Positions 23,143-34,422 of a stretch of DNA of 64,000 bases are shown here, piece by piece. Both the position numbers and the translations under genes were made by a program. The first letter of the stretch is position 1; each line of letters begins with the position of its first letter. The stretch lies in the NCBI GenBank assembly GCA_028551475.1, contig CM052362.1:22860021-22924020 (forward strand). The letters run 5' to 3'. A model generated the notes under the pieces. It made no database searches and was not told the DNA's origin. It saw only the letters and a list, made by a program, of their open reading frames with translations. This stretch comes from Casuarina equisetifolia (lineage: Eukaryota > Streptophyta > Magnoliopsida > Fagales > Casuarinaceae).

Positions 23143-24120
23143 TCAGGGCCCTGAACATACTGAGAGAATAGAGTCAAACTCAAACCTTTACATTCTAAAC
23201 GGTGACTTTGCCCCCAGCTTCTGTCCCTCTTTTCTGCGGTTATTTGATAGCTTCCACTTCGACGACTTCTTGTGTCCTTTTTCTGTGTTTTGAGGTCGGC
23301 ATGAACTGTCATTCTCCATATTTTCTTTTCTCCACTGAAGTTATATCAATCGGGATCAATTCCATCTTCTTTCTATCTATTCAAACATGGAGAATCATCT
23401 TTTATTTTCTGTCAACGTACCCTAAGGAAACTCTTCCAATCAAAGTATGCAGCATCGTGCCTCCGCCGTAAAACGACAGGTCACTGTGCTGCCGAGTCCA
23501 AGTCGCTTCTGAACTCTACTCAAATAATTCGAGATCTCCTTTGTCTGTTGCCGCCGGGCAAGTTCGTGAGTGATCTGGACAAATCTCTGCCAAATTTTCT
23601 ATTCTAGTGGGCAAGAAGAAAGAGGAAGTTGACTTCCTTCTCCATTTCCAAGTGGCTTCAAAGTGTTGATCTAATCCACGTTTCACATACCTTCTGCGTA
23701 GCTTTAGAAATGCATGTAATGCCATCAACTGCATCATATGTTGGACCAAGAATGCATGAACATCATATACTACATCATGTTTTGGACCCAAAACTATTTT
23801 TATATCTCTTTAACCTTCAATCTTCCTCAAAGAATGAGAAACTTAGAAGGGCATGAGATATGGTCAACTCTTTTTTTATTGGAGTGATTACTTGGTAAAT
23901 TTTCTTAAGAATATATGATGGTTACGCATAAATGGGTGCGTTGAAAGTTGACGTTACATCCTTCTATTCTTGTTATTATTCTTCTATCGTTGATAGCTAT
24001 TACCTTATCCACAAATTAAACAACTACACTGTCACAAAATCCTCACCTTGCTTTCCATCTGTGTTTGGGAGAAGCTAAACGTGAAGCCTCTTGATTCCAA
24101 GACCATCAACTTCTTGCTAA

Positions 24121-26071
24121 AATGTGATGAAGAATATAAAGGAGGATTACATTAAATTTTTTTGAAGCCCTATCCTCGAGATAAACCAGGATATAGTTCT
24201 TTTTTTCTATTTTAACAATTAAATAATTGATATGGCGGACATCATATTTAAATAGAGTACACTAAAATTGTTTGGTGAAGTTTTGAAATTGTTGCCACTA
24301 TGATGGTGATCTAACGCGTCAATATGGTTGCCATGATGTTATCGACCAGTGGATCAAATGATCAAAGCAATAAATTAAGAAGCCACCAAATGGCCCTTGT
24401 GACCATGACACCACTATCACTAGGTAGGTTGATAGTCCTATAAACCATCACAAAACTGCAATATAGATTCAGTAACCACCATTGCAAGGTCATTTATACA
24501 AATTTGGCAGCTATTCCAAACAAATTGACGGAAATTGCTCCATGCAAATTATCCTTTCCCAATCTTTAATACGTATGAAAATATGAGCAAAGGTTTTTTT
24601 GTTTTTTTTTTTAGGCGAAGTAATACGTGACAAACATTTTCAATGAATTAATCACTAACTCAACTCAAGTGATGAAGAGAATTCTGTGACTATATAAGGT
24701 TAGGCGAATGATCATGGAATTGCATCTGTCTCTTTCGATCAGTTTATTTACTGAATTTGTTTATTTGTTCATACTTTGTGGTCCTCTAGATACCAGTGCA
24801 AGGCAGGCCATTACAATCATGGAAGGGTCAGTTCCAGTTCCACAAGTACAAACTTGCCTTTTTTTAAATTCTTCATGGCGCCGAGCTCACCCCGAGTTTC
24901 GTGGCTGCTACATCGGTGCTCGGAAGGGGCAACACATGTTGCGAGCTACGCGGCAGCCCACCTTAAGGTTTCGCAACAACTCAATAATTTCGGTAGAAGG
25001 GAAGTAAAAAAATGTCGGAGCTAAAGCCCAGACACCGACTCCATATTCTATTCCCCACAGACTGGGAGACACGGCCTTGAAACAAGAACACCATTTCGTT
25101 TTAGTTAATAAAAAATGGAACCGAAAGGGTGATTGTTACGCTGTTGTGTTTTCTCACCAATTTCATAATGAACGATTGATTGATTGATCAACACACTTAT
25201 TTAAGCAGTTCCATATGCATGGTTGGAGATATGAAGGGTGGAAGAGACAAAGCGGTCCTTGATTATCCTAAGTAATCACGTAATAAACCAGGATAGCTAT
25301 AAAAGAAATGTAGTTGTTTTAGCCTGATTGGGCACATTCCAAGGATCTTCCTGTCCCTGTAATTCTCGCCAAACTATGCCCGCCGTACGCGTGACAGAGA
25401 TGGATTATCCCTACTTCTAACAACTCCCTCTCTCTCTTCTAGGTGTCTCTTGGCTAGAGGCAATATGCAAATGCAACGTTCAAAATTGTCTTTTTTTTTT
25501 TTTTTTAAGGTATAGAGGCTGTGGTGAATTGAACTAGAATGTCAGGTTTTCTACCAATAACTTTGATATTTAGCTACTGGCTTGAGTTCAAAACATATAA
25601 GATATGACATGTGACATTCGTACGCAACATATATCGAGTGTGGCACATACAACTCCATTTGAGTCACGGTTGCTATCCAAACCCTAATACGAGAACCAAC
25701 TAAATTCTTGAGTTCAAATATTGCATCTAGTATTGAACCAATTGAAAATGAACCATATTAATCTAAATCAGGAGTTCTTGAAGAGCTACTTGTGAGAACT
25801 AATATCCTATCTCATTCACAAAAAGGAGAACAATAGAACTATTAAATTACTTACCAACACCAAGGAGTACTATTAATTGATAACTTGAAGTAAAAGATTC
25901 AAAAAAGAAAAAAGAAGGGAAGCCAAATTGAGCAGGTAGAGGATTGCTTTGATGATAATGAGCACAAAATAGATTCAAAATTTTTCTTGAAACTTATCCA
26001 ATCTAAATACCCATAAAATTGGGTCAAATTTCAGCTAAGATGATAATGAAGCTATCCTGCATCCAAGTTGG
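24121..26071. other. Non-coding part of duplication block 1
   Basis: No gene. Collinear with 31130-33160, including poly-T tracts at 24590 and 25490. Short frames near 24708-25024 recur in degraded form in block 2 and are not supported as coding. Confidence 0.6.
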
Positions 26072-26461
26072 TTGAAAAATGTACTGGGATTTTCCTTTCA
26101 TTTTGTGATGGCCCCCAAACATTGAGTTTAACCGAGTGTTGTTGAAGCAGGAGTGATAACCGGAACAGAAGCTTGATTACAATAGTGGAGGCGGAAGAAC
26201 ATTTGGTACTGAACAGGGAATCAATAAACAACGGATTGTAACTTCAAGAGGAAGAAACAAGGCATATGAAAAATGTACTGGGATTTTCCTTTCATTTTGT
26301 GATGGCCCCCAAACATTGAGTTTAACCGAGTGTTGTTGAAGCAGGAGTGATAACCGGAACAGAAGCTTGATTACAATAGTGGAGGCGGAAGAACATTTGG
26401 TACTGAACAGGGAATCAATAAACAACGGATTGTAACTTCAAGAGGAAGAAACAAGGCATAT
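26072..26461. repeat. Perfect 195-bp tandem duplication
   Basis: The 195 bases at 26072-26266 are repeated head-to-tail at 26267-26461, and I found no difference by eye. Each copy runs from TGAAAAATGTACTGGGATTT to GAAACAAGGCATA. Block 2 has a single, diverged counterpart near 33740-33880. Confidence 0.92.
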
Positions 26462-26551
26462 GGAGTACATTCCAAACAGCTTACACAATGTACGACCTCT
26501 GCGGTAATACTAGCATGCCAGATTACCAAAGCTTCAACCAATGACGGAAAT

Positions 26552-27640
26552 ATGATTGCAGGAAAGTTACAGTTGGCAAAATCAGTCCTGATTTTCACAT
26601 GTACATTTTGGATGCAAGTTTTCTTATTGTCAAAACAAACAATTTATGAGATTGAGAAAAAGATTAAGAACTTTCTTTGGGCAGGTAATGCAGATATACG
26701 ACACTCTCATAAAGTAGTGTGGCAAATAGTTTATTCACTCAAGAAGGAAGGAGGATTAGGATTACCAAATCTTAAACTTTGGAATAAAGTTCTTTTGAGA
26801 CGTATGCTTTGGAACCTTATAAATCTTCCGGATACTTTTCTATGGAGTAAATGGATCCACAGTACCAAATGTAAATGAACTTCAGTAATGCAACTTGATA
26901 TCAAAGGTTCCATAGCATGGAGTTGGAGAGGTCTTCTCAAATTAAGGCCTGCACTTACCTCGATTCTTACTCGATCTACTTATTGTTGCAAAGAAATTTA
27001 TGAGCACCTTCGACCAGTAAATAAAAAAGTGAATTGATATAATCTCATTTGGATTGGTGGCATCAGTAAATATAATTTCATTAGATAGCTAGTGTATCAA
27101 GATCGACTTTCTACAACAGAAGGCATGGTATGATGACTCCCTTTAATTAACTTATATTGTGATTTTTGTCAGTTCTATGTTGAAAATAGGAATCATTTTT
27201 TTTTTTAAATGTCCATGGACAATGAGAGTTTGGAAAACTATCCTTGTTCAAAATGGAATTAGACGTGATATTGGAAGATGGAATGAAAAATTGCAATGGA
27301 TGATCAGAGCAACTAAAGGAAAGGATTTGGCTGCCAAACTTCTTAAGCTATCTTTTTTAGCTTGCATTTATTATATATGGACAGAACATAATAAAAGACG
27401 ATTTCAAAGCAAAATAGTAGACATTCCAGTCATGCTAGCTAAAGTTAGGAAAATTGTACGAGAGAGAGCTTCTTTGTTTAAAAATATTAAATCCTCACAG
27501 GAAAATGTCATTTTAAGTGAGATTTGGAGACTTTCAACCTCTATATTTTCGTAATTCTTGTAATTTTTGGATATGCTCCTATGCTTTTATACACTACTTC
27601 TTATTAATGCACACTTATATTTTCACCAAAAAAAAAAATT
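26552..27640 (+). mobile_element. 5'-truncated LINE (3' end of reverse transcriptase ORF with zf-RVT region)
   Basis: Two open pieces, 26552-26878 and 27159-27554, encode the C-terminal part of a plant L1-type ORF2. The first reads GKLQLAKSVL…IKNFLWAG…KKEGGLGLPNLKLWNKVLLRRMLW…LWSKWIH. The second carries the zinc-binding reverse-transcriptase C-terminal region with FFFKCPWTMRVWK. The middle is shifted or stopped, so the element is dead. It ends at 27640 with CACC and an A-run, as LINEs do. Block 2 is empty at the corresponding site (near 33985: ATGATTG joined to AAATTAGG), so the insertion belongs to block 1 only. Its amplified relatives lie at 48-51 kb. Confidence 0.85.
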
Positions 27641-28051
27641 AGGTATGATTGTGAGTCAGAATCATCTTTAAGAAAGTTTTAGTGACAGGAGGAAACATAA
27701 AGTATCACTTCTAGAATGTCGATTTGATCTGCGGCAGACTTAAAGCATATTTCTTATGCGCCTCATAACCTCAAGACAACGGTGAAATGTAAAGTAAGAC
27801 CACCGAAAGAGAGCTCTAAAATACTTCTATTTCTTGGTCTGAAATCAAACTGAATACAGTGGAAAGGGAGAGCTTGAGTTTAGGGAGCTACATTATCTTG
27901 AAAACAACATTGATAAAGCCGAGTTACGAGCATTGGCCCTTGGAAATTTTGTCCCATAAACTTAAAGGAGAAGCTTCAAAGCCCACAAATGGGTGTCAGA
28001 TAAAGAGCTAGAAAGCAAATTGAAAAGCACAGAAATTGATGGAAAGCCAGG
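27641..28051. other. 3' flank of NSP2 copy 1
   Basis: Collinear with 33990-34422 in block 2. Probably holds the 3' UTR of the minus-strand gene. No open frame. Confidence 0.55.
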
Positions 28052-29461
28052 TTAGAACTTAGAGTTCGGAAGCATCCAAATAGAAGCGGACAGCAAACGC
28101 CGAGATTTCCACCCCAAAGCAATCTTATTGTTGGCCAGCTCCTCCACTCTATAGCCGTCGTTGAAGAGGCCTAACAGTAGCTTCGCTTGACAATGGTTGG
28201 CAAAGCTTATGGGCAGAGGCCTGAGTCCTTCGGCAGCCAACCATTCCCCCAAGGAGTAACTGTCGTTTTCCCCATGGGCACGGTAGATCCGTGCCAACGA
28301 CGAGGCTATTCGGGGCCCGAAGAACACCCGCTCCACCAAAGCCCTTGTCCGGCTTTGTATGGGCATCCCGGCCTCCAGCGAGTCGTACACCGCTGAGTAG
28401 TGGTGCAAGGTGTCTATGAACCGGCCCACCAAGTCGCCTTCACTGACGGTCCCCATCTCCTCCTCCACTAGGGTCACAATCCTCGGGTTGAGGGTCTTCG
28501 CTCCTGACAAAAACGAGGCCACAGAGTCGGGTGCACGGTGGTTGAAGTGGGGGAGGTGTAGCATGCAATTGATGACAAGGGCCTCCCCTTTAACCAGCTT
28601 CAAAACCGACTGCCGGAACGTCTCATCTGAGTCCAACCTACACTGGTGGAATGAGAAGGGTTGACCGATCGATGCCGCAAACGCGGTCAAGCGTCGACCA
28701 GTCTCCTGGACGGTGGAGATCGATTTTCTTTGGTTGCCGGACCCTCTGGTTCGGGAGATAGCGGTGATTCTAAGATGTGGAGCCGGTGGTCCGTCCTTGC
28801 GGGACACCAGAGCTTGCATGAAGGAGGCCCACTGGATGCCTTCCATGATGTCGTAGTCGACGATGTGGACGCGGCGATCGTGTGCCACTGCCTCGAGGAT
28901 GGCTTGGTTTGCCGTGAAATGGCCGAACTTGACGTATGGTGACATGTCTTGGAGGAGCTGGAAAGCGGCTAGCACATCCGACTGATGGTGGTGATCGTCG
29001 CGGTGGTGACCCTTGGTGATAAGGTGCTTGGGATGGACACCGCCGGTGCCCTCTAGCAGGGCTTGTAGAGCCTCCGTGAAATACGCCGCCAGTCTTTCCA
29101 TGTTCGTTCCATCTGTGGGAGTGATCATCTCCTTGAGCCGAACCAATATCACCCGGGCCAGGTCACGGCTCTTGTTAGAACCCATGAGCGCTTCAGCAGC
29201 CGCCATCAGGAGGTGGACCAGTCGGAGCCCCTTGCTGTCATCGCCGACGGTTTCCTCCTCCACGGCCATCACCTCGTTGGAGGTAGACTCAGAGCGAGGA
29301 GACCCATCTTCGACGGACTCAGTGGGAGCCATGTTGTAGAGGAGTCCTCCATCATCCAGCATGGACTCAATGAGGTCTCTGAAGTCATTTTGGCCTTCAA
29401 GAGCCTCCCAGTCCACTACTGGATGCCAGTTTTCCCACTTGCAGGCATGCTCGTATTCCAT
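28052..29461 (-). CDS. NSP2: NSP2-type GRAS transcriptional regulator, copy 1 (shortened N-terminus)
   Basis: GRAS protein of the NODULATION SIGNALING PATHWAY 2 group. In legumes these work with NSP1 in symbiotic signalling, and in plants generally in strigolactone synthesis and mycorrhizal colonisation. The frame is intronless and gives 469 residues from ATG 29461. The conserved N-terminal block ([20 protein letters not shown]) is present. The GRAS domain follows: leucine heptad I ([15 protein letters not shown]…[10 protein letters not shown]), [21 protein letters not shown], and a C-terminal SAW region ending [13 protein letters not shown]. Compared with copy 2, 17 bp are missing just after the ancestral ATG at 29510. 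That ATG now reads seven codons and stops at 29487, so I take the next in-frame ATG, which has a good context (G at -3, G at +4). The GRAS domain is intact, and a functional protein is likely. Confidence 0.9.
   Translation of the reverse strand: MEYEHACKWENWHPVVDWEALEGQNDFRDLIESMLDDGGLLYNMAPTESVEDGSPRSESTSNEVMAVEEETVGDDSKGLRLVHLLMAAAEALMGSNKSRDLARVILVRLKEMITPTDGTNMERLAAYFTEALQALLEGTGGVHPKHLITKGHHRDDHHHQSDVLAAFQLLQDMSPYVKFGHFTANQAILEAVAHDRRVHIVDYDIMEGIQWASFMQALVSRKDGPPAPHLRITAISRTRGSGNQRKSISTVQETGRRLTAFAASIGQPFSFHQCRLDSDETFRQSVLKLVKGEALVINCMLHLPHFNHRAPDSVASFLSGAKTLNPRIVTLVEEEMGTVSEGDLVGRFIDTLHHYSAVYDSLEAGMPIQSRTRALVERVFFGPRIASSLARIYRAHGENDSYSLGEWLAAEGLRPLPISFANHCQAKLLLGLFNDGYRVEELANNKIALGWKSRRLLSASIWMLPNSKF
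29134..29154 (-). promoter_or_regulatory. miR171h-like target site in NSP2 copy 1
   Basis: The plus strand reads TGAGCCGAACCAATATCAC followed by CC, which is essentially the miR171h sequence, so the mRNA carries the complementary site. It lies in the codons for RVILVRLK in leucine heptad I. This is the known position at which miR171h controls NSP2 in legumes and other plants. Confidence 0.8.
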
Positions 29462-29486
29462 ACCAGTGGTGTTGGTTGCAGTGGAG

Positions 29487-29510
29487 TTATTGGAGCTCAA
29501 GGGTGACCAT
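29487..29510 (-). other. Seven-codon upstream ORF from the ancestral NSP2 start
   Basis: ATG GTC ACC CTT GAG CTC CAA TAA, created by a 17-bp deletion relative to copy 2. The ATG has a strong context (G at -3 and +4) and lies 26 bp upstream of the new start, so reinitiation or leaky scanning would be needed to make the protein. Confidence 0.8.
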
Positions 29511-29692
29511 GGCTATGGCAGAACCGACCAAGCTCATACAGCAGAAAAGGTTGGTGTATCAGTTGGGCTTTGGGCGTATGAGAGAGTGTATATTAGGTTA
29601 AGCAAGAGACAGCGAAGCTTCCAAGTTGCTCCTGCTTTCCTTCGAGCTTTTTTGACACCAGACTTTGGATGTGCTGCGGATTGCAAGGAGCG

Positions 29693-29701
29693 CCTTTATA
29701 C
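29693..29701 (-). promoter_or_regulatory. TATA box of NSP2 copy 1
   Basis: GTATAAAGG on the minus strand, 232-240 bp upstream of the proposed start. A counterpart is conserved in copy 2. Confidence 0.6.
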
Positions 29702-30400
29702 AGCATCCAGGGCCTGCGTCTTAACCAGGCTTTGTTAAAAAACAAGACTGTTAGCAAATATTTCACTTAAAAACAGGAAAATAGTTAAATGACTTCAAAT
29801 TTCTTCAGTGAGATTTTTTTTTTTAAAGAAGTCAAAATTACTAATTGATGCTGAAACCTACATTTCGAACCATCATTCCCCATCGATTTTCTATTTCCAA
29901 TAAAGTTACAGCAATCGAGTTCAACTCTATTTTCTTTATCTCTATTCAACCATGGAGAAGCATCTTTTATTTTCTGTCATCGTACCCCAAAAACCCTTCA
30001 AATTAGGGGATGCAGCATGGTGCCTCCGTCGCACAAGATCGTGGGTGATCGAGACAGCCCTTCTGCCAACTTTTCTACTCCTAACGTCGTGCGGATAAAG
30101 GAGGTTGACTTCTTCCCCCATCTCCAAGTGGCACCAAGGTGGAGATCAACTGCATTGTATTTTGGACCAAAACTATGTGTTAGTAACCTTCAATCTTCCT
30201 CAAAGAATAAGGGATTTTGAAGGTTAAGAGAAACTGTCAACGATTTTTTTATTGAACTAATTACTTCGTATTTTTTCTTAAGAGTTTAGGAAGGTTGCAT
30301 ATAAAGGGGCACGTTGAAAGTTGATGTATCCTTCTATTCTTGTTATTCTTCTATCCTGGGTTAGCTATTACCTTACCCAAAAATACAAGCATCCACACTA

Positions 30401-30570
30401 TCACAAAATTTTAGATTGGGCTAGGTAGGTTCCATTCAAAAAGACTAGTTTGTTCCTTATAGTGCGACTCCACACTACAATGTTAGCTAGTCCCAAGGCA
30501 TTCAAAGCCATGTCATCAGTGGGCAAATACAATGGGTTCGAATAGTCGGTTATTTGAGAAATTGAACCAT
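30401..30570 (-). pseudogene. Copia-like gag N-terminal relic
   Basis: On the minus strand a degraded frame reads NPLYLPTDDMALNALGL, then VVWSRTIRNKLVFLNGTYL. This matches the start of Copia-type gag proteins (NP-LHPSD…Y-WSR-M…KNKLGFVDGT). The segment is part of a roughly 720-bp insertion (30407-31128) in block 2. The rest of the insertion was not recognised. Confidence 0.5.
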
Positions 30571-33164
30571 TGTGGGTTTCATTTGCTTGTGCAGTGTTCA
30601 GGATTGCATGCGCAATGGTGTGCGGGGATGACGGTCTCTTCTGCCATTTCAAGTGTAGGGTATTATGTATGGGTTCTACCCAAACAATTGCTTCAAGCAG
30701 GGAAGCTTGGAAGTTAAAACAGAGGTCACCTTTGGCCAAAACACCCAACGCTTTAAGGTAACTTGCGATTTAGGTGGGAAATCATGGATACGGATTCGAA
30801 CCCACTCTGATGCATGGGAAATCTAAAGCTAGAATGTTTGGATTGAAGAACAATAATTGGCTAAAGCCTTTTTATTAAACCAAGCAAAGCATTGTTACAA
30901 GAAGGAAGAAGAAGACTCGATTTATAAAAATAAAGCAGCACTGTTTCAGCCTCCCACCGGTGATTTCCAACGACTCTCTATTCATTTTCACCAAAGGGGC
31001 TGCTTTCTCTAGTCAAAAGCTGGCTTACTATGTGGAGCAAGCCAGCATGAAGTCTTCTGAGGCTGATTCCCCCTTGAGCACCAATTGTTGACCATCCACC
31101 ATGGCTGCCACGTCCTCTATTTGAACATGCTAAAATGTGATGAAGAACATAGAAGGAGGATTACGTTAAAAATAATTTTAAGCTTTATCTCTGAGATAAA
31201 CCAGGATAAAGTTCTTTTTATTTTAACAATTAAATAATTGACATGGCGGACATTATACTTAAATAGAGTCCACTAATATTGTTTGGTGAAGTTTTGAAAA
31301 TGTTGCCACTATGATAGTGATCTAAAGCATCAATATGGTTGCCATGATGTGATCGACAAGTAGATCAAACGATCAAAGCAATGACCTAAGAAGCCATCAA
31401 ATGGCCCTTCTGACCATCACACCACTATCGCTAGATGGGTTGATAGTCCTATCAACCATCACAAAACCGCAACATAGATTTAGTGACTACCATTGCAAGG
31501 CCATTTAGACAAATTTGGCAGCTACTCCAGACAAATTGACGGACGATGCTACCTGCAAACGATCATTTCCCAATCTTTAATATGTATGAAAATATGAGCA
31601 ATTTTTTTTTTTTTGTGTGTGTGTGTTGGGGGGGGGGGGGGGGGTTCTTTTGTTATTTTTTTTTACCAAGTAGTACTTCAGAAAAAGTTTCTAAAAATTA
31701 GAAAAGGTGTTGGCATTTTTGCAATTTTTCTCCCATTGGATTTTCCAATTGTAGTACACTTGAACTCATCAATTGAATTTAAGACGCTAACTCCGGGTCC
31801 ATCACATCCGAAAACTCTGTTTGATTAGCTCATTTGAAGATGGTTTTTATCGTTTGAGAATAGATAATGATTTCATAAGAATCACCAAACAAAACTTTTA
31901 CCTATTGTAAGATGAAAACTCAAATATTTAATTTTCATGTTAACAAAACTTTTATGGATTTTTATGACAATGTACCAGAAAAGAAATTATTGTAACCTAT
32001 TCTTTTAGGAGAGGTGAAGAAAGAAAACCAACCATATCAGTAAACACTGAGGAAATCCAAAAACTAAACACCAACTCAACTAATGAAGAGAATCTTGTGA
32101 TTAGACAAGGTTAGGCAACCCTTTCCAACGATCATCAATAGCTTTAATCAAGTTTTTTTCCTTCTTTTCTCTTGTGGGGATGGGGATTGCAGCTGTCTCC
32201 CTCGACCAGTTTATTTAGTGGATTTGTTTATTTGTTCATACCTTGTGGTCCTGTGGATAGCAGTGCAAGGCAGGCCATTATAATCATGAAAGGCCAGCTC
32301 CGATTCCAAAAGTAGAAACCTGCCTTTATTTATTCTTCATGGCGTCGAGCTTGCCCGAGTTTCATGGCTACTAGATCGGTGTTCGGAAGGGGCAACACAT
32401 GCTGCGGGGTAACACGGCAATCCAACGTAAGATTTCACAACAACTCCATATTGTCAGTAAAACGGAAGTCAAAATCTGGGGGCTAAACCCCGTAACCGAG
32501 TCCATATTTTATTCCTCACAGGCTGAGACACGGCTTGTACACCGACACCATTTTATCAATACAAAATCGAACCAAAAGGTGACTGATTTCTCAGTGATTG
32601 ACTGATTAACGGACACTTTTTTTTAGGCAGTCTGATAAGAATGCCCGGAGATATGAACATGGGAAGAGACAAAGCGGTCCTTAATTATCCTAAATAATCA
32701 CGTAACAAGCTCGGATAGCTCTAGAAGACATAGTTGTTAAAGCCTGATTGGGTACATTCTAAGGAATCTTCCACTGTCACTGTGATTCTTGCCCCAAGTA
32801 TGGCAGCCTTACGTATGACCGAGATGGATATGCCAACCTCCAATAACTCTCTGTCTCCCTAGGTGTCTGTTGGTTTACGGCAGTGTGCAAGTGCAACGTC
32901 CAAAATTTAACTAATAGGGAAGGCTGTTTATTGGAAATGAGTTGAGGTACTTGTGCTATCCCATTCCCAAAAAGAAGAATAATAGTACTAATAAATTACT
33001 TACAGTGACAAGGAATAGTGTTAATCGATAACTTCAAGCAAAAGAAGAAAAAGGGAAAGAAAGGAGGAGGGGTGGGGGGAGAAAACAAAATAGATTTGAA
33101 GTTTTTCTTGAAATTTTGCGGATCTAGATATCCACAAAATTGGATCAAACTTCATGAATTGCAT
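30571..33164. other. Rest of the block 2 insertion and non-coding part of block 2
   Basis: 30571-31128 completes the block-2-specific insertion. 30780-30800 contains a B-box-like word on the minus strand (GGGTTCGAATCC), possibly from a tRNA-derived element. 31130-33160 is collinear with 24115-26040 and holds no gene. A run of 17 G residues lies at 31628-31644 after a T/TG tract. Confidence 0.5.
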
Positions 33165-33179
33165 GAGTTACTTTGATTT

Positions 33180-33345
33180 TGCTTTATAACTAGGTTTATG
33201 ACCTTCGGAATTTGGACTTGCCACATACAGAACACACAACTTTAAGCTTATTACATTCAGGATGGGACTTGTGCCGTTTTAGATTCTACAAGCAATTCCT
33301 TGTTTTAAAGTTATGCTTATGAGTTGACATACATCACATGAAATA
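33180..33345 (-). pseudogene. Possible zinc-finger relic
   Basis: On the minus strand, around 33210-33345, a broken frame reads LKRHKSHPEC, NKLKVV, CSVCGKSKFRR. A shifted CDVCQ lies just upstream. The pattern resembles parts of C2H2 fingers but has a stop and a frameshift. It lies in a segment missing from block 1. Identity is uncertain. Confidence 0.25.
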
Positions 33346-34422
33346 GTCACTCCATTTTCAAAAACACATAACTGATAAGGCAGAACAAAATTCAAATTAC
33401 TTTTTCTTCTTGAAGAAACTCTATGCTTGCTTTTGCTGGACTACTATATTATTGCACGCTAAAAGCTTCCTTAATTTTCAAGCAAAAGTCGTATTGAAAC
33501 TACTGATTCCCTGTTCTTCATCATTTACCAGTTAATTTGCCACGGTTGTTCTATTATAAGGCCTCTGTTACCACTCATAAGATGTCATTACTTACAATTC
33601 TTTATAGTTTTCATGCAATATTGATGGTAAGAGCTTGTTGAAAATCTTTTCTTGCATACAACGTTTAAATTTTACTTGTAGTTGTACTATTTATCAGTCT
33701 TACCATCCCAGAGAAAAATGTGACGCCGCCGTCGATGAGTGTTGGTAAAGCAAGAGAGAAAATGGGAACAGGAGCTGGATTACAAGAGTGAAGAAGGAAG
33801 AATATTTGCTACTGAATAGGAAGTCAATAGACAATGAATTGTAAATCTTCCAAAGGAAGAAACAAGGAAAATAGAGTACATGCCAAACAGCTTACATAAT
33901 GTAGGACCTCTGCGATAATAATTGCTAGCCAGATTATCATAATCAAGCTTCAACCAACGAACGGAAACATGATTGAAATTAGGTAAGATAGCAAGTCAGA
34001 ATTATCTGTAAGAAAGTTTTAGTAACAGAAGGAAACATCAGTGCAGAAGTATAACTTCTAAAGTGTCGATCTGATCTGCAGCAGACCTGAAAGCGTAATT
34101 CTTATTCGCTTCACAAGCTCAAGACAATGATAATATTTAGGCTAAGACCACAGAAAGAGAGGTCTCAAATACTTTTATTTCTTGGTCTGAAATTCAAAAG
34201 GAATACAACGGAAAGGGAGAGCTCGAATTTAGAGAGCTACATTATCTTGAAACCTACGGTTACAAAGCTGAGTTAAGATCACTGACCCTTGCACATTGTG
34301 TCACAGAAACTCAAAGGAAAAGGTTCAAAGCCCACAAATGGGTGTTAGACAAAGAAAACAAAGAGCTGGAAAGCAAATCATGGAAGCAAATTGAAAAGCA
34401 CAGAAATTGATAAAAAGCCAAG
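33346..34422. other. Non-coding sequence before NSP2 copy 2
   Basis: 33346-33740 has no counterpart in block 1. From 33740 on it matches 26130-26550 and then 27650-28050. Contains the likely 3' UTR of the minus-strand NSP2 copy 2. Confidence 0.5.

Larger units (their letters stand above)
20780..24120. repeat. Diverged tandem pair of about 1.6-kb repeats
   Basis: Unit A (about 20780-22440) and unit B (about 22440-24120) share collinear segments. These are TTATTGTTTGTGTTAAAT near 20815 and 22440, TTGGGTTGTCTCTCCATGA near 20930 and 22550, the CATACYGAGAG segment near 21060 and 23155, the TTCTCCAATAAAG-type segment near 21190 and 23320, the TCTGTTGCCGCCGG segment near 21720 and 23540, and TATCACAAAATCCTCA-like near 22205 and 24035. 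A third partial copy lies at 29870-30405. Short peptide-like stretches recur (WRSTASYFGPKLC), so the unit may derive from a mobile element or decayed gene, but no known domain was recognised. The copies are interrupted by different insertions. Confidence 0.7.
23300..29760. repeat. Tandem segmental duplication, block 1 (NSP2 copy 1)
   Basis: This block is collinear with 29870-36170. Matching landmarks are 23310/29880 (CCAATAAAGTTAYA-like), 24115/31130 (GCTAAAATGTGATGAAGAA), 24225/31232 (TTAACAATTAAATAATTG), 24340-24450/31350-31460, 24760-25150/32230-32620, 26130-26550/33720-33980, 27650-28050/34000-34420, the NSP2 genes, and about 250 bp of promoter. Insertions and deletions separate the copies. 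It holds a LINE fragment and a 195-bp duplication not seen in block 2. Confidence 0.85.

Noticed and set aside
24708..25024. Two overlapping plus-strand frames in block 1
   Set aside because: The block 2 counterpart (32190-32470) has broken frames, and no domain is seen.
28187..29339. Several plus-strand frames of 69-125 codons opposite NSP2 copy 1, repeated opposite copy 2
   Set aside because: They mirror the GC-rich GRAS coding sequence on the other strand, and their conservation follows from the sense gene.
29461..29500. Start of NSP2 copy 1 at 29500
   Set aside because: The codon is TTG, and the ancestral ATG at 29510 is out of frame because of the 17-bp deletion.
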